From positions 7,423,882 through 7,487,881 of the forward strand of contig CM065302.1 of the NCBI GenBank assembly GCA_032871835.1: DNA of 64,000 bases, read 5' to 3'. This document shows positions 1 through 10,829 of this stretch, one piece after another. The notes beneath the pieces were generated by a model, which worked only from the letters and a program-made list of their open reading frames with translations, had not been told where the DNA came from and searched no databases. Position numbers and translations under genes: made by a program. The stretch is from Dipteronia dyeriana (lineage: Eukaryota; Streptophyta; Magnoliopsida; Sapindales; Sapindaceae). Numbering within the stretch: the first letter of the stretch is position 1; the number at the start of each line of letters is the position of its first letter.

Positions 1-1597
1 AATTATTGTCAAACTGCATTAAATCCTGCAATGCAACGTGTTCCTAGAGTCACTCTCACACGTGCACTGTTTTCCATTTACAAAAAAGAAAAACACAAAT
101 TGAAATCATTTTTTTTCCAATATCAAGGTCGCGTTTCCGTATGTGCTGACATATAGACCGATAATTTTGGTAGCCACCATTACATGGGTGTGACATGTCA
201 TTATATTGATAATAATTGGAACATGCAAAAAAGAATTATTGCATTTCGTGTTTTCGATGAGTCACATACAGCTCATAATATTTTTCGACACCTTAAAATT
301 ATTTTTGAAGAGTTTCATATCCAAAACAAAATTTTTGCAATTGGTTTTAATAATGCGGCGAGCAATACCGCATCTATTCCTATGTTAAAGGAATTATGCA
401 ATCCCTATTTTGGGGGTCAATTATTTCATCAACGATGTGCATGTCATGTTTTAAATTTTTGTGTTCAAGCTGGATTACAAATTCTTTCAGACCAATTAGA
501 GATAATATTAATTATATCTGGACGCATAACAAAATCCAAAAACAATGGTTGAAATTTTGTTCTCAAAATAATAGGCGCCCATAAAATTTTCTCGAAATAT
601 TAATACTCGTTGGAATTCTACTTATAAGTTGCTTAATGAAAGTGTTGAATATAAGGAAATATTAGTTTCTTTTATTACTTAAAACGTTCCTTCAATTTCG
701 CTTCAATTGAATCATTGGGATGTATGTATAAAAATTCTTGAATTGTTACGTGTTTTTAATGATGCTACCAATGCTTTATCTGGTATTTACTATCCCACTA
801 CTCATTTATTTCTTGTTCAAAGTGTTAATATTGCTGGTGCATTTAGTGATTGTGAATTAGATGTTCAATTGAGTCAATGTGTTGCTGCAATGGAAAAAAA
901 ATGGATACAGTATTATAAGGATATTCCAAATATTTATTTGCTTGCATCTTGTTTTGATCCCCGCTTTAAATTAGAATGTTTGCAAGATTATTTAACTCAT
1001 TACTACAATAGTTTAGGAATAGAAACTGATGTTCTTAGTTGTTGTAATTCCGTTAAGACTTTACTATATGAATTATATGATGAATATCTTAAAATATATG
1101 GTCCGTCTTTGAACATATCGGTTTCACAACCCCAACCCACATCTGATGGTACTACCAGTTCCTCACAATTTAAATTAAAGGGTTTAGGGGATCGATTGTT
1201 TTCCCAAAGAGCCAAAAAGTTACGAGCATCTTCTTCATCCTCTAACACACATTCTGAGCTTGACCGATTTTTAGAAGCCAATCATGTATTTTTAGAAGAT
1301 AAATTTAGTATACAGGGTTGGTGGAAGGATTATGAACAAGAATATCCAATTTTGGCTATTATTGCCAAACAAATTCTTGGAACACCGGTTTCTACCGTTG
1401 CTGTGGAACAAGAATTTAGTGCAGGTGGAAATATTTTGGATCCAAGACGGTCGGTTCTGTGTCCACAATCACTTGAAGCCCAAGCATGTGTTGATGATTG
1501 GACAAATGCGAAATTTAGACAACAAGAACTCGAGCCAGAAATAGTGAATGATTTCTTCGAAGATGATCAAACCACGGGAACAGAAGGCAGCAAATAG
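1..1597 (+). pseudogene. hAT-superfamily (RICESLEEPER-like) transposase, 5'-truncated by the window and broken
   Basis: The coding sequence enters from the left edge in frame 1 and reads as the catalytic core of a plant BED-finger/RICESLEEPER-type hAT transposase: a segment ending RVSVCADI, then TDNFGSHHYMG, the block around FRVFDESHTAHNIF, and FHQRCACHVLNFCVQAG. A TAG at 154-156 stands where relatives have Trp (DIW-D), and the frame shifts near 480-700. From 707 to 1597 a 296-codon stretch is open. It holds YIYLLASCFDPRFKLE-like sequence, a Ser-rich linker, and the C-terminal hAT dimerisation domain (WWKDYEQEYPILAIIAKQIL, then PVSTVAVEQEFSAGG and ILDPRRSVL). The zinc-finger N-terminus lies outside the window. 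The stop and frameshifts mean no functional transposase is made. Family assignment is firm; exact subfamily is not. Confidence 0.9.
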
Positions 1598-2234
1598 ATT
1601 CTGTTCAAATCTTCCAACCACTAACACCGACTATCCCACTACAGGTAAAAGAACTACGTGGCCTTTGATTCCTCTACATTGACGGAGGATACGTAGGTAG
1701 CTTAATTGTGGTCAATATTAAGTGCAAGGCAATTTTTTCTTTTTTCAATGTGTTATTTGAACTTTGTTAGATTTTATATTCAATTAAGGCTAATTTCTAA
1801 TTTTTTTATATAAAATTTAGATGCAATTGTAAATTTTTACTTATTAATTAATGTCAATTTCTTTTATTTTTACACATTCATTGTTAAATAGTTCAACGGT
1901 TCAATTGTATATTTAAATAATTGTATTTCATATTTCATGTGAATATTTAAAATATAGACATTGTAAATGAAATTTGATTACAAATAAAAATGTTTGGCCA
2001 TTTTTTAAATTTTAAGTTTATCAATTTGTAATTTTGTATTAGTAATTAAACTATTAGTTGTATATACTTGTATAATTCCATTAAAAACAAAATCATATTT
2101 ATGTGTATATAAAAGTACAAATATTAGTTGTATAGTTTCATTTTAAAAAAACATATGTATATATATATATATATGAAAATTAAATGTATATAAAATAATA
2201 TATATATTAATTTTTGTAAAAAAAAAAAAAAAAA
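1598..2234. other. AT-rich 3' flank of the hAT transposase; no gene
   Basis: About 640 bp of AT-rich sequence with short TA runs (near 2156-2174) and a poly-A run at 2219-2239. No coding signal on either strand. It is probably the 3' untranslated part of the same transposon. Confidence 0.6.
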
Positions 2235-2490
2235 AAAACCGAACGAACCGAAACATAACCGAACCGTTCGGTTTCACAAACCGAAATCGAAACCGAACCG
2301 TTCGATTTCGAAAAAACCGAAACCGAAACCGAAACCGAAACCGAACCGAAAACCGCCGGTTCCGAAACCGCCCAAAACCGTCCTATTCCGGTTACGGTTA
2401 CGGTTACGGTTACAGTTACGGTTCAGTATTTCCACGGAACCGAAACCGAAGGTTCGAAACCGAAACCGAACCGAAACCGAACCGTGGACA
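2235..2490. repeat. CCGAAA/CCGAAC-rich subterminal repeat of the hAT element
   Basis: Dense short repeats of ACCGAA, CCGAAACC and GGTTACGGTTAC fill this block. It ends GAACCGTGGACACC, which resembles the inner end of a plant hAT terminus of the type CAGGGGTGTCCACGGTTC. Such motif clusters are typical transposase-binding subterminal regions, so this is read as the right end of the element whose transposase lies upstream. The last few bases of the TIR are replaced by the adjoining G-rich block, so the exact end is lost. Confidence 0.65.
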
Positions 2491-3275
2491 CCATTACCCG
2501 TCCCCATCCCCATTTCCCCCATAAATTCTTATAAATGGGGATGGGGTTGGGATTAAGTGTCCCAATCCCCATTTCCCTTAAATATTATAATATTATATAA
2601 AAAATATATTAATATATAATTTTATTATATTTTCAATAATTTTATTTACTAACTATATATACATATTTATAAACTATAACTTAAATTACACACCAAACAA
2701 ACTAACTATATATACATATTGATTTTCTTGTTAAATTACACACCAAACAAGCTCCAAATAAAAATAATTTATTAACATATTTTATTAACTATATATACAT
2801 ATTAAGCAACTTAACTTTCATTTCAATTTGTATGAAATGTGATTTTGTATTTGAAATTATTGGATTGTAAATTTATGTGTTTCTTTAATATGTAGTTTTT
2901 ACTGATACAGAAAAAACTGGAGAATGGGGAATGGGAGACTTTAGGGAAATGAGAAAAAAGAAAAAAAATGGAGGAAATAGGGAAATGGGGATGAGGATGG
3001 GGGGACATCCCCCCAAAATTACCCCAACCCCATTTCCCTCAAATGGGAAAATTAGGGGAGGGGGAGGGGGAGGGGGAGGGGGGAGGGGGGAGAGGGGGGA
3101 CCCCATTTCCTTCAAATGGGAAAATTATGAGAGGGGAGAGGGGAGAGGGGAGAGGGGACCCCATTTCCCTCAAATGGGAAAATTAGGGGAGAAGGGAGAA
3201 GGGAGAGGGGAGAGGGGAGAGGGGGGGAATGGGGTTGGGGATGAGGGATCTATATCCGTCTCCATTTCCCTATTG
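2491..3275. mobile_element. G-rich non-autonomous element or MITE-like block
   Basis: The block begins with CCCGTCCCCATCCCCATTTCC and ends with GGGTTGGGGATGAGGGATC followed by CCGTCTCCATTTCC, with AT-rich sequence between. This gives G/C-rich inverted ends around an AT core. Inside, 3000-3235 is a tandem array of units containing CCCCATTTCCCTCAAATGGG and AAATTAGGGGAGGGGGAGG. The layout matches the better-bounded element at 32725-33398. No protein is encoded; long open frames here are composition artefacts. Exact ends and target duplication could not be fixed. Confidence 0.5.
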
Positions 3276-3854
3276 ATCATTCCTACTCAAGTACTTAGCT
3301 GTAATCAAATCATAACAATATATCTTTATTGAAAAAAATACTCAAAAAGAGTTTTTTATAGACTTCTACAAATGGATATAAAATTATATTTTTTTGGAGA
3401 TTTATCAAAAAACCAAAAAAGACTTCGAAACAGATTTTAATATTAAAAAAAAACTGCTGTATACCAAACACATTTAATTTAAATTTTATTGAAGTAAACT
3501 CAATACGATTGAGTTAAATTACAATCGGAGGAATATCCTCTAATTAAGTATATAAGCAAATAATTTGTTATTTTGCAATTTTAATAAATTTGAAACAAAA
3601 ATAATAACAATTATATTAATAAAAATAAATAACATTACATATTCTACATAAAGCTATAAATATTAGAAAAATAAATAAAAAGTTTAAAATTTTGCTTTTA
3701 TAGGCCATGAAGAGTTATAAGTTGTGTGCCTATTCATGTGAGTATCGTGATCTCTTATTGCAGTGTATTGTGGTCTCCTGTAATAGGTAATATTAATAAA
3801 TGTTAATTATAATTTTATTAAATATAATTTTGACTTTTAAAACTGATGTTTTTT
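3276..3854. other. AT-rich intergenic sequence, nothing recognised
   Basis: No coding frame, RNA gene or clear repeat structure is visible in this roughly 580-bp stretch. Confidence 0.6.
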
Positions 3855-4999
3855 GAAGTAATTACAGATAACTTATCTGAGGTTTACCGGTTTACATTCA
3901 AATGATTTTATCAAATATTGACAATCACCTCCCTTTTGTCATTAATATTGACCGTTACATTTAACTTTTGACCTTTTAAAATACTGAAAAGACAAAACTA
4001 CCCCTGATAACTATTATTAAAAAAAGGTCATCTGAAAAATTAATAAAAATGCAAAAGGTTATAAAATTAAAATCTTTAAAAAATTCTTTTAAAAAAATTG
4101 GACCTCCATCTTTGAAGATTTATAAAAAAAGAAAAGAAATAAAAAAATGTCCATATTACCATCGTCCTCATCTCTCCATAACCATCATCATCCATCAATC
4201 TCAAAATTTCAAGATTTTTATATCAAAATAAAAATCCATTTTTATTTTCTTTCAAGAACAAAATATACCAAAAATTTCCAGATTATCATCATTCTCATCT
4301 CTCCACAGCCATCATCATCCTTCAATCTCAAAAATTCCAGATTTTTGTTTAGAAAAAAATAAAATCCAAGAGCAAATTTCACTTTATTAAAAAAAAAAAG
4401 AACAAATTTCACAAAGAATCCAGTAACAAAAAAAAATTAAACAACCCGTATCCATCCAATAACAACTCTTCATTAAACAAAAACAAATACTGTACCAAAT
4501 ATTTTTTTAAGAAATAAAAATGAAGATCAAGAAAGTTGAAGATCCTCAAACTTACATCCGGAAAGTTGAAGATCTGCTCCAAATGGAGCACTCATCTGCC
4601 ATCTTCGATGATGGAGTTTCTGCTCCAGATGGGGCAGCGCTCCGGTTCCGTTTCCCTCGCATACTTCATTCAGTGACTTAGTAAACAAGACCAAACTCAG
4701 ATCTTTGGGAAGACTTTTCAGGAGAGTCGTTTATATGAATAATTGATGGGGGTTGTTAGACGACATTCGCGAAGCCGTGAAGATAGAGATCTCTTCCAGA
4801 TTTTTTTTTCTTTTTGCTTCCATTTTTTATTTTGAAAATTTTTGAAATTTTGAATGGTAAAGATTGTGTGGACAAAGAACTGAAAGGGTCGAGGATATCA
4901 TATCTTCTTTATTATTTTTTTGGATTTTGAAAAAATAAAAATTAATAAATATCCATTTTTATTTTTTTTAAAATGAACGAGTCTCCGGTAGTGGTGTAA

Positions 5000-5230
5000 A
5001 AATGGGTCGGCCGGTGAAAGGCCGGTCCGGCCGACCCAGGAAGTTCACGGGCCTTTCTGGGAACGGCCCGTGAAGGAAGAGGGCCAGGCCGCGGCCTGGC
5101 CTGGGACGGGCCGTGTGCCGGGCCGCTGGGAGGAGGCCCGGCAGGCCGGCCCGCCTGGCAAGCCAATCCGGCGTGCCAGGCTTGTCGGACCGGCCCGACG
5201 GACTGATCAGCCAGTCCGTTCGGCCCAATT
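5000..5230. repeat. GC-rich palindrome cluster in the hAT 5' end
   Basis: A GC-rich island in AT-rich surroundings. It contains a perfect 20-bp palindrome at 5082-5101 (GGCCAGGCCGCGGCCTGGCC) and a perfect 10-bp inverted repeat, TTCACGGGCC at 5044-5053 with GGCCCGTGAA at 5065-5074 (11-nt loop). Several further GGCCGG/CCGGCC pairs are present. These are likely transposase-binding subterminal motifs. Confidence 0.75.
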
Positions 5231-5361
5231 TTTTTTTTTTTTTTTCTTCAAAAAACCTCCAACGGCTGGAATTGATTTCTAGTCGTTGGAGGAAATAAAA
5301 ATTACTAAAACCCTCCCTACAATCTTTTAAATTATATTTTGACCCACAAATCAAATTTTTC

Positions 5362-5368
5362 TATAAAT
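5362..5368 (+). promoter_or_regulatory. TATA box of the hAT 5' region
   Basis: TATAAAT sits about 130 bp after the GC-rich block and directly before a CT-rich leader, the usual position for a hAT transposase promoter. No intact gene follows it here. Confidence 0.5.
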
Positions 5369-6060
5369 ACTTCCATCCATTTCATTTTCCATTAACTCTC
5401 TCTATCATTCTTTCAATCTCTCATTCTCTCAAATCTCAATCTCTAATATATTCTCCAATTCTCTAAACTTTTTCATTCATTTTGGTTATTACTCTCTCTA
5501 CAAAATTCTCTACGTTTTCCACCAACACACCAAATTTTAAAGGTACAATTTTGTTATTACTTTTGGTCTAACATATTCTCATAGTAAATTTATATGTTTA
5601 TGTTTAGATTTGAGTTACTTAATGAAAACATTATCTATTTAGTTAGTTAGTTTATCAATTTTTGGGCTTTAATGTTAATATTATTTGTTTAGTTTATTAA
5701 GATTTTTAAGTTTAGTAGTAATTTTAATATTTGTTATTAATAAATTTAGAAAGTTAATTTGTATATATATATATGGATGGTTGAGATCCATCTTCCTTTA
5801 TTTTGTTTTTTGAAATACCTTTTTTTTTTTATTATTATTTATGATTTTGTTAAAATAAGGATAAATATCAAAAAGACAATATTACTCTTGGTTTGTCAAA
5901 AGTTAACAGTCAAACTTGGTCAAACTTTAATGGTAGGGGAGGTGAGTGTCAATTTATGATAAAATTATTTTCGACTGTAAATTAGCAAATCTTAGGTAGT
6001 TTTCAGTAATTACTTCTTTTATAATTTCACTTTTAGAGACAATTTTTGAAACGCCAATAT

Positions 6061-6840
6061 CAAAAGAACACAGACCTCTTTTGCAAGCTAACGGACATGG
6101 GCAAGAAGTTTAGTGATCTACATCTGTTTTCTGTTTTATAAATTACAACCATCTATTTTTTTGCAATGGGAGCTGATATCAATTGAATTTGTGCTCTTGT
6201 CTTCTTTAGTAAGTTTGAATTGGAGGATTTGGAAGTGTTGATTTAGATTTCAAACCCTCAATTTTTTGATTTGGAAGTGTAGATTTAGATTTCAAACCCT
6301 CAATTTTTAGTTGTGTTCACGGAGGTTTAATGTTATTAAAAAATCCAGACTGCTTGCAGGGAAAGAATATTAGCAAGTGTGAGAGAGAACTTTTCAAGTC
6401 TTTTGCAATGTGTACGCAAATTTACACCTTTCCACTCCACTAGGTAGTAAAATTCATGTTTTAACTAGCTTTCGACATGTTGGTTGGTTTCATTGTCATG
6501 AAGAATTTATTCTTCTTAATCATAAAAGTGATTTGAAATTTGAGAGTTAAGACATAAATAAATGTTTTAAATTTATTCCTTCGTATTAGGTACTTGAAAT
6601 TCATTGTTTGACAAGTCTTCATCTTGTCGGAGTAATACATAAAATATGAAGATAATCTAAACCTCTCAATTTACTATATAAGCTGCATGAAATTTTGGCC
6701 GAAAAGCATCATGTTTTTTGTGAACTCACCGGGTACTAAAAGCAACCTGAAACTTCTATCCTTCAGTACTATTCTTTTTGTCCTAACTAGAATTATTCGC
6801 ATTTCTATATGTTCCTATTGGGTATCCTTCGGTTTTTGAT
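6061..6840. repeat. Direct repeat A, copy 1 (about 780 bp)
   Basis: This is nearly identical to 8496-9275 at an offset of 2,435 bp, from CAAAAGAACACAGA to CCTTCGGTTTTTGAT. Differences are scattered substitutions and a few small indels. The two copies flank the duplicated promoter/exon modules. The ends are not TG...CA and no primer-binding site follows, so a segmental duplication is favoured over LTRs. No clear coding sequence. Confidence 0.85.
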
Positions 6841-7017
6841 TTTGTTCTATTTGGTTTGTTATCTATCCAATTAATATTGACGGGGCACGTTTATTTAACA
6901 TCAACCTATTTTGTCATTTATGTACTTATCTCTGTACGAGCCATGACTATTGCCGATTAGAATTACACATCTATGTACAATACTTGCAACACCCTATTAG
7001 CTCTCTGTTACATAGCT

Positions 7018-7027
7018 TATAAATTGC
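7018..7027 (+). promoter_or_regulatory. TATA-like box, module copy 1
   Basis: TTATAAATTG, 95 bp before the ATG at 7122. It is conserved in copy 2 and followed by an A-rich leader containing ACACACTCAAAAGTT. Confidence 0.45.
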
Positions 7028-7121
7028 ATAACAAAGAGAGGGTTGTGTAAGAAAAAACACACTCAAAAGTTCTTCAAAATTTGGTCTTCATAGAGAGAGA
7101 AACCAAAACTTAAACGAAACT

Positions 7122-7208
7122 ATGGTGAGACCGACACGGAGCAAGTAGAATGTCAAGCGACCATGCCTCTGCCAGCAGTCTCTCGATGCTGCCACCGTTG
7201 AAATGGAG
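7122..7208 (+). pseudogene. First exon of an unrecognised gene, module copy 1, with a nonsense codon
   Basis: The ATG opens a frame beginning M-V-R-P-T-R-S-K and then meets TAG at 7146-7148, where the sister copy has CAG (Gln). The remaining codons match the sister exon, including NVKRPC, and end in MEME-like Glu codons before a consensus donor (GAG|GTATCT at 7208/7209). The C-to-T change alone kills this copy. I do not recognise the protein family from this short N-terminus. No downstream exon is identified between here and copy 2. Confidence 0.55.
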
Positions 7209-7768
7209 GTATCTTTGTGTTTTTTTTGTTGTTTTTTTTGGTTTTGTGTTTTTTTCTGGAATGGGTTTTCATTGGTATCTTTTGTTTTGTTTTGTTTTTG
7301 CTTTTAGTGGTTTTTGCATCGCCGTGGCTTTGTTCTGGTGTTCCCAACATTCTTGTAGCTTCTTTTTGGCTTTTGTCTTTTGTCTTTTATAAATTTCGTT
7401 GCCGTTTAAAAAAAAAATAGAGGTAGCTTTTAGTTTGGTTCAGGTTCTGTACTTGTGTTTTTTTTGTTGGATTTGTTTTAGTATTACTTTTTTTTATTTG
7501 GTTGGTTATCTATCCAATTAACTTTTTTTGATATTAACGGGGTTTTTACTTTCGATTGGTGTGTCTTTTGTTGGATTTGTTTTGGGATTGATTTTATTCT
7601 ATTTGATTTGTTATATAACCAATTAATATTAACGGGGCACGTTTATTTAACATCAACCTATTTTGACATTTATGTACTTATCTCTGTGCGAGCCATGACT
7701 ATTGTCGATTAGAATTACACATCTATGTACAATCTTTCCAACACCCTATTAGCTCTCAGTTACATAGC

Positions 7769-7778
7769 TTATAAATTG
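7769..7778 (+). promoter_or_regulatory. TATA-like box, module copy 2
   Basis: TTATAAATTG in the same position relative to the ATG (97 bp upstream of 7875) as in copy 1. Confidence 0.45.
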
Positions 7779-7874
7779 TATAACAAAGAGAGGATTGTGT
7801 GAGAAAAAACACACTCAAAAGTTTTTTAAAGTTATAGTCTTTGTAGAGAGAGAAACAAAAACTTAAACGAAACT

Positions 7875-7961
7875 ATGGTGAGGCCGACACGGAGCAAGCA
7901 GAATGTCAAGCGACCATGTCTCTGCCAGCAGTCCCTCGACGCTGCCGCTGTTGAAATGGAG
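7875..7961 (+). CDS. First coding exon (29 codons) of an unrecognised gene, module copy 2
   Basis: A 29-codon basic, Cys-containing N-terminus: MVRPTRSK, QNVKRPCLCQQ, then LDAAAVEME. It ends exactly at a GAG|GTATCTTTG splice-donor consensus (7961/7962). Conservation between the two module copies supports a real exon: same start, same end, mostly silent or conservative differences outside copy 1's stop. The following T-rich sequence looks intronic and no downstream exon is found. It may be an orphaned first exon or the start of a gene whose other exons were not duplicated. No function can be assigned. Confidence 0.4.
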
Positions 7962-8495
7962 GTATCTTTGTGTTTCTTTTTGGTTTTTTTGGTTTTTTTG
8001 GTTTTGTGTTTTTTCTGGAATGGGTCTTCGTTAGTATCTTTGGTTTTGTTTTGCTTTGCTTTTGCTTTGGGTGGGTTTTACATTGCTGTGGCTTTGTTCT
8101 GGTGTTCCCAACCTTCTTGTAGGTTCTTTTTGGCTTTTGCCTTTTATATATTTCGTTGCCGTTTAAAATGAAAAAAAAATGGAGGTAGCTTTTGTTCTGT
8201 ACTTGTGTTTTTTTTGTTGGATTTGTTTTAGTATTGATTTTGTTGATTTGGTTGGTTATCTATCCAATTAACTCTTTTGGTTTTTACTTTTGATTGGTGG
8301 GTCTTTTTGTTAGATTTGTTTTGGCATTGATTTTGTTCTATTTGGTTTGTTATATATCCAATTAATATTAACGGGCACGTTTATTTAACATCAACACGCC
8401 GTTATACAATCTTCTCGACAAATCCCCTGAAAGTAGGAATAAATTGCATTATTTCCCTGACCTTTGGCAAAATTACAAACGGGTTGAACTTTTGT

Positions 8496-9275
8496 CAAAA
8501 GAACACAGATCTCTTTTGCAAGCTAACGAACATGGGCAAGAAGTCTAGAGATCTACATCTGTTTTCTGTTTTATAAATTACAACCATCTATTTTTTTTGC
8601 AATGGGAGCTGATATCAATTGAATTTGTGCTCTTGTCTTCTTTAGTAAGTTTGAATTGGAGGATTTGGAAGTGTTGATTTAGATTTCAAACCCTCAATTT
8701 TTTGATTTGGAAGTGTAGATTTAGATTTCAAACCCTCAATTTTTAGTTGTGTTCACGGAGGTTTAATGTTATTAAAAAATCCAGACTGCTTGCAGGGAAA
8801 GAATATTAGCAAGTGTGAGAGAGAATTTTTCAAGTCTTTTGCAGTGTGTATGCAAATTTACACCTTTCCACTCCACTAGGTAGTAAAATTCATGTTTTAA
8901 CTAGCTTTCGACCTGTTGGTTGGTTTCATTGTCATGAAGAATTTATTCTTCTTCATCATAAAAGTGATTTGAAATTTGAGAGTTAAGACATAAATAAATG
9001 TTTTAAATTTATTCCTTCGTATTAGGTACTTGAAATTCATTGTTTGACAAGTCTTCATCTTGTCGGAGTAATACATAAAATATGAAGATAATCTAAACCT
9101 CTCAATTTACTATTTAAGCTACATGAAGTTTTGGCTGAAAAGCATCATGTTTTTTGTGAACTCACCGGGTACTAAAAGCAACCTAAGCTTCTATCCTTCA
9201 GTACTATTCTTCTTGTCCTAACTAGAATTATTTACATTTCTATATGTTCCTATTGGGTATCCTTCGGTTTTTGAT
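8496..9275. repeat. Direct repeat A, copy 2 (about 780 bp)
   Basis: Partner of 6061-6840, with the same end points at an offset of 2,435 bp. It joins unique sequence at 9276 (AAATTTTACAATTTAC), while copy 1 runs into the tandem modules. Copy 2 may therefore keep the original downstream context. Confidence 0.85.
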
Positions 9276-10560
9276 AAATTTTACAATTTACTTTTAGGCT
9301 AGAGATGACATCTTCTTCTGTGAGTACCGAGTACGAATAGTAAGGTGCACGAGGTATTCTGACATTGATAAAATAGACTTTCATAGGTGTTTAAGTTGTC
9401 TGTTGAACAACATCTATAGCAGTTGCTGGTCCATATGAGTGATGAGTGATGATATGCATTTGTTAAAACAATAGAAGTATGTGGTCTTATTGGCACGAAT
9501 TGTAATGAATCCTTTATGGAAAGTTTCTTTTAAGCTCCTTTTTAGCATATTGGTGGAGTTTATTTGCTTTCTTGAGTTAGAATTGTAAAGTTCATTTTCA
9601 ATGAAGCATTCTAATGTTTTAGCATTTTGGTGTCATATTTAACAATTATAACTTTTATGTTTACTTGTTTTATACTTGTATTGTCTAACAGTTGAGAGAT
9701 ATTCCTTTGATGGTAAACAAATTGTTGTGTTGTACATCACCGTTGGAAGTATCTAAATAGTTAAGGAAGCTGTTATCAATTGGTATGAATATTGACTCTT
9801 ATATATAGTTTCAAAAAAAAATAACTGATACCAAGAAAAACTATCAAGATTCAATGTTTTTGGATATTGGAAAATATATATACTTGTGTTAAATGTATCA
9901 AAGGTATGCTGTTAACTGATTAACGGAGTTTATGATATTAAAAAAAAAAAGGTGTCAAATGTTACATATAGATGACATTTCTTTGTTCGGCTCCTGTGCC
10001 TATGAATAAATTTGGCTGTTTTTTTTTAAAAAAAATGTACCAAATGTTCATTAATTAATTAAACTATAAGGGTTAATCTACCAGCATACATGTTATACGG
10101 TTACTGTAAATCTCAAATAAATATATTTTAATTCAGGAAATTAAAATGTCATCTATATGTATATTAAGAAATTATTTTTAGTTGTTCAATCATTTCATTC
10201 ATTTGATTGATATAGTGAACCTGTCAAATTGTTGGACAAAAATTCTCTATCATATAAGACAAGCATATATATTTTCTATATATAGTTTTCTACCCTTAGA
10301 TGTAGGATAACGCCTATAAAATAACTGTAAAAGGAAAAAAATTCTTTACATTTATTGTCTTGTTTCTACTTTATGATTGATTGAATTGAATAAATACAAG
10401 GAAAAAAAAATCCCTTTTATAAGTGTGCGTTATAACTTATAACACTACCCATAAATTATAGGGCAAAAATCTAAAGAAGCCCTACAATTATTAAAGTACC
10501 ATTCAAAAGTGTCCTTTTTTTAATTAGTGTTCAAATATTATCCAAAAGAAATGATTTCGG
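9276..10560. other. AT-rich intergenic region without recognisable genes
   Basis: About 1.3 kb of AT-rich sequence with A/T homopolymers (near 9816, 9940, 10019, 10403). The few short open frames have no recognisable protein similarity. Confidence 0.6.
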
Positions 10561-10564
10561 ACCA

Positions 10565-10700
10565 AGTGGACCCTAAATCGAGGACAAGTGGTCTAGTTGA
10601 ATGAATTAACCAAGGATTCTCACACAAAGAATTAACAATTTTGTGATCTCTCTATCAGGTTTGTTATCAATACGAAAATTAACAAGGCGTGCCATTATTG
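10565..10700 (-). pseudogene. Fragment of a Werner-type 3'-5' exonuclease-like gene (a)
   Basis: On the minus strand this reads as ...FRIDNKPDREITKLLIL-CVRILG, stop, FIQLD. It corresponds to the middle of the DnaQ-like domain of the fuller pseudogene at 16060-16749 (FHTDDQNQMIKTAKSLFLWV, then GLIIQLD). It has an in-frame stop and no flanking exons, so it is a relic. It matches 21540-21680 at nucleotide level as part of the segmental duplication. Confidence 0.6.
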
Positions 10701-10792
10701 ATTAATAGGTTGCAATGTAGCATTATGTTTCTCTACACAACATTCCTCCCTGCATTAGATGTTGTTTAAAATTTTAAATTGATTTAGTTTGA

Positions 10793-10795
<3 letters not shown>

Positions 10796-10826
<31 letters not shown>
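10796..10826. repeat. (TA)n microsatellite
   Basis: An uninterrupted AT run of about 30 bp. The duplicate at 21779-21787 is much shorter, so this tract expanded or contracted after duplication. Confidence 0.85.

Positions 10827-10829
<3 letters not shown>

Larger units (their letters stand above)
4992..5760 (+). mobile_element. 5' end of a second hAT transposon (GC-rich subterminal region plus promoter), truncated
   Basis: The segment starts TAGTGGTGTAAAAATGGGTC, close to plant hAT termini. A 230-bp, very GC-rich GGCC-repeat block follows, then a CCAACGGCTGGAAT/GTCGTTGGAGG pair, a TATA box, and a pyrimidine-rich leader full of CTCTC and ATTCTC motifs. This order matches the 5' non-coding region of RICESLEEPER-type hAT elements as I know them. 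No transposase ORF follows and no matching right terminus is visible, so it is a truncated copy or deletion derivative lying within the long-TIR element. The right boundary is approximate. Confidence 0.6.
3855..6016. mobile_element. Non-autonomous element with >100-bp terminal inverted repeats (Mutator-like)
   Basis: The left end GAAGTAATTACAG... and the reverse complement of the right end (...GTAATTACTTC) align over roughly 115 bp. They share GAAGTAATTAC, TTGACA(A/C)TCACCTCCC and a final TTAACTTTTGAC, with scattered substitutions. Long TIRs without transposase coding are typical of MULEs. A 9-bp target duplication is not clear because both flanks are T-rich. The interior has a ~127-bp tandem duplication (4161-4370) and the nested hAT 5' end at 4992-5760. 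A stretch near 5771-5810 (GGTTGAGATCCATCTT) resembles one in the MULE at 36808-38520, suggesting related families. Confidence 0.65.
6834..8395 (+). repeat. Tandem array of a ~752-bp promoter-plus-first-exon module (2 full copies and a partial third)
   Basis: The module begins in TTTTGTTCTATTTGGTTTGTTAT, passes through a conserved promoter-like stretch (ACGGGGCACGTTTATTTAACATC, then a TATA-like motif), a short leader, an ATG exon with a GT donor, and a T/G-rich putative intron start. Copy 1 is about 6834-7590 and copy 2 about 7591-8330. A third copy stops after 65 bp at TTTAACATCAAC (8395). ATGs at 7122 and 7875 give a period of 753 bp. Repeat A lies on both sides. Confidence 0.85.

Noticed and set aside
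2274..2522. Minus-strand frame with Asn-Arg and Phe-Gly repeats
   Set aside because: It is a translation of the CCGAAA/GGTTAC subterminal repeats of the hAT element, not a protein gene.
2931..3332. 133-codon Gly/Glu-rich frame
   Set aside because: It follows the GGGGAGG array; composition and tandem structure explain it.
4968..5354. Pro/Arg/Gly-rich frames on both strands
   Set aside because: The GC-rich palindromic block lacks stop codons on both strands; no domain, and it lies in a hAT non-coding end.
7150..7420. Phe/Val-rich frames downstream of the first exon
   Set aside because: They fall in T/G-rich sequence after a consensus splice donor and look intronic; a hydrophobic composition artefact.
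6061..9275. LTR retrotransposon with 780-bp LTRs
   Set aside because: The repeats do not start TG or end CA, no PBS or PPT adjoins them, and the interior is a tandem module without gag or pol.
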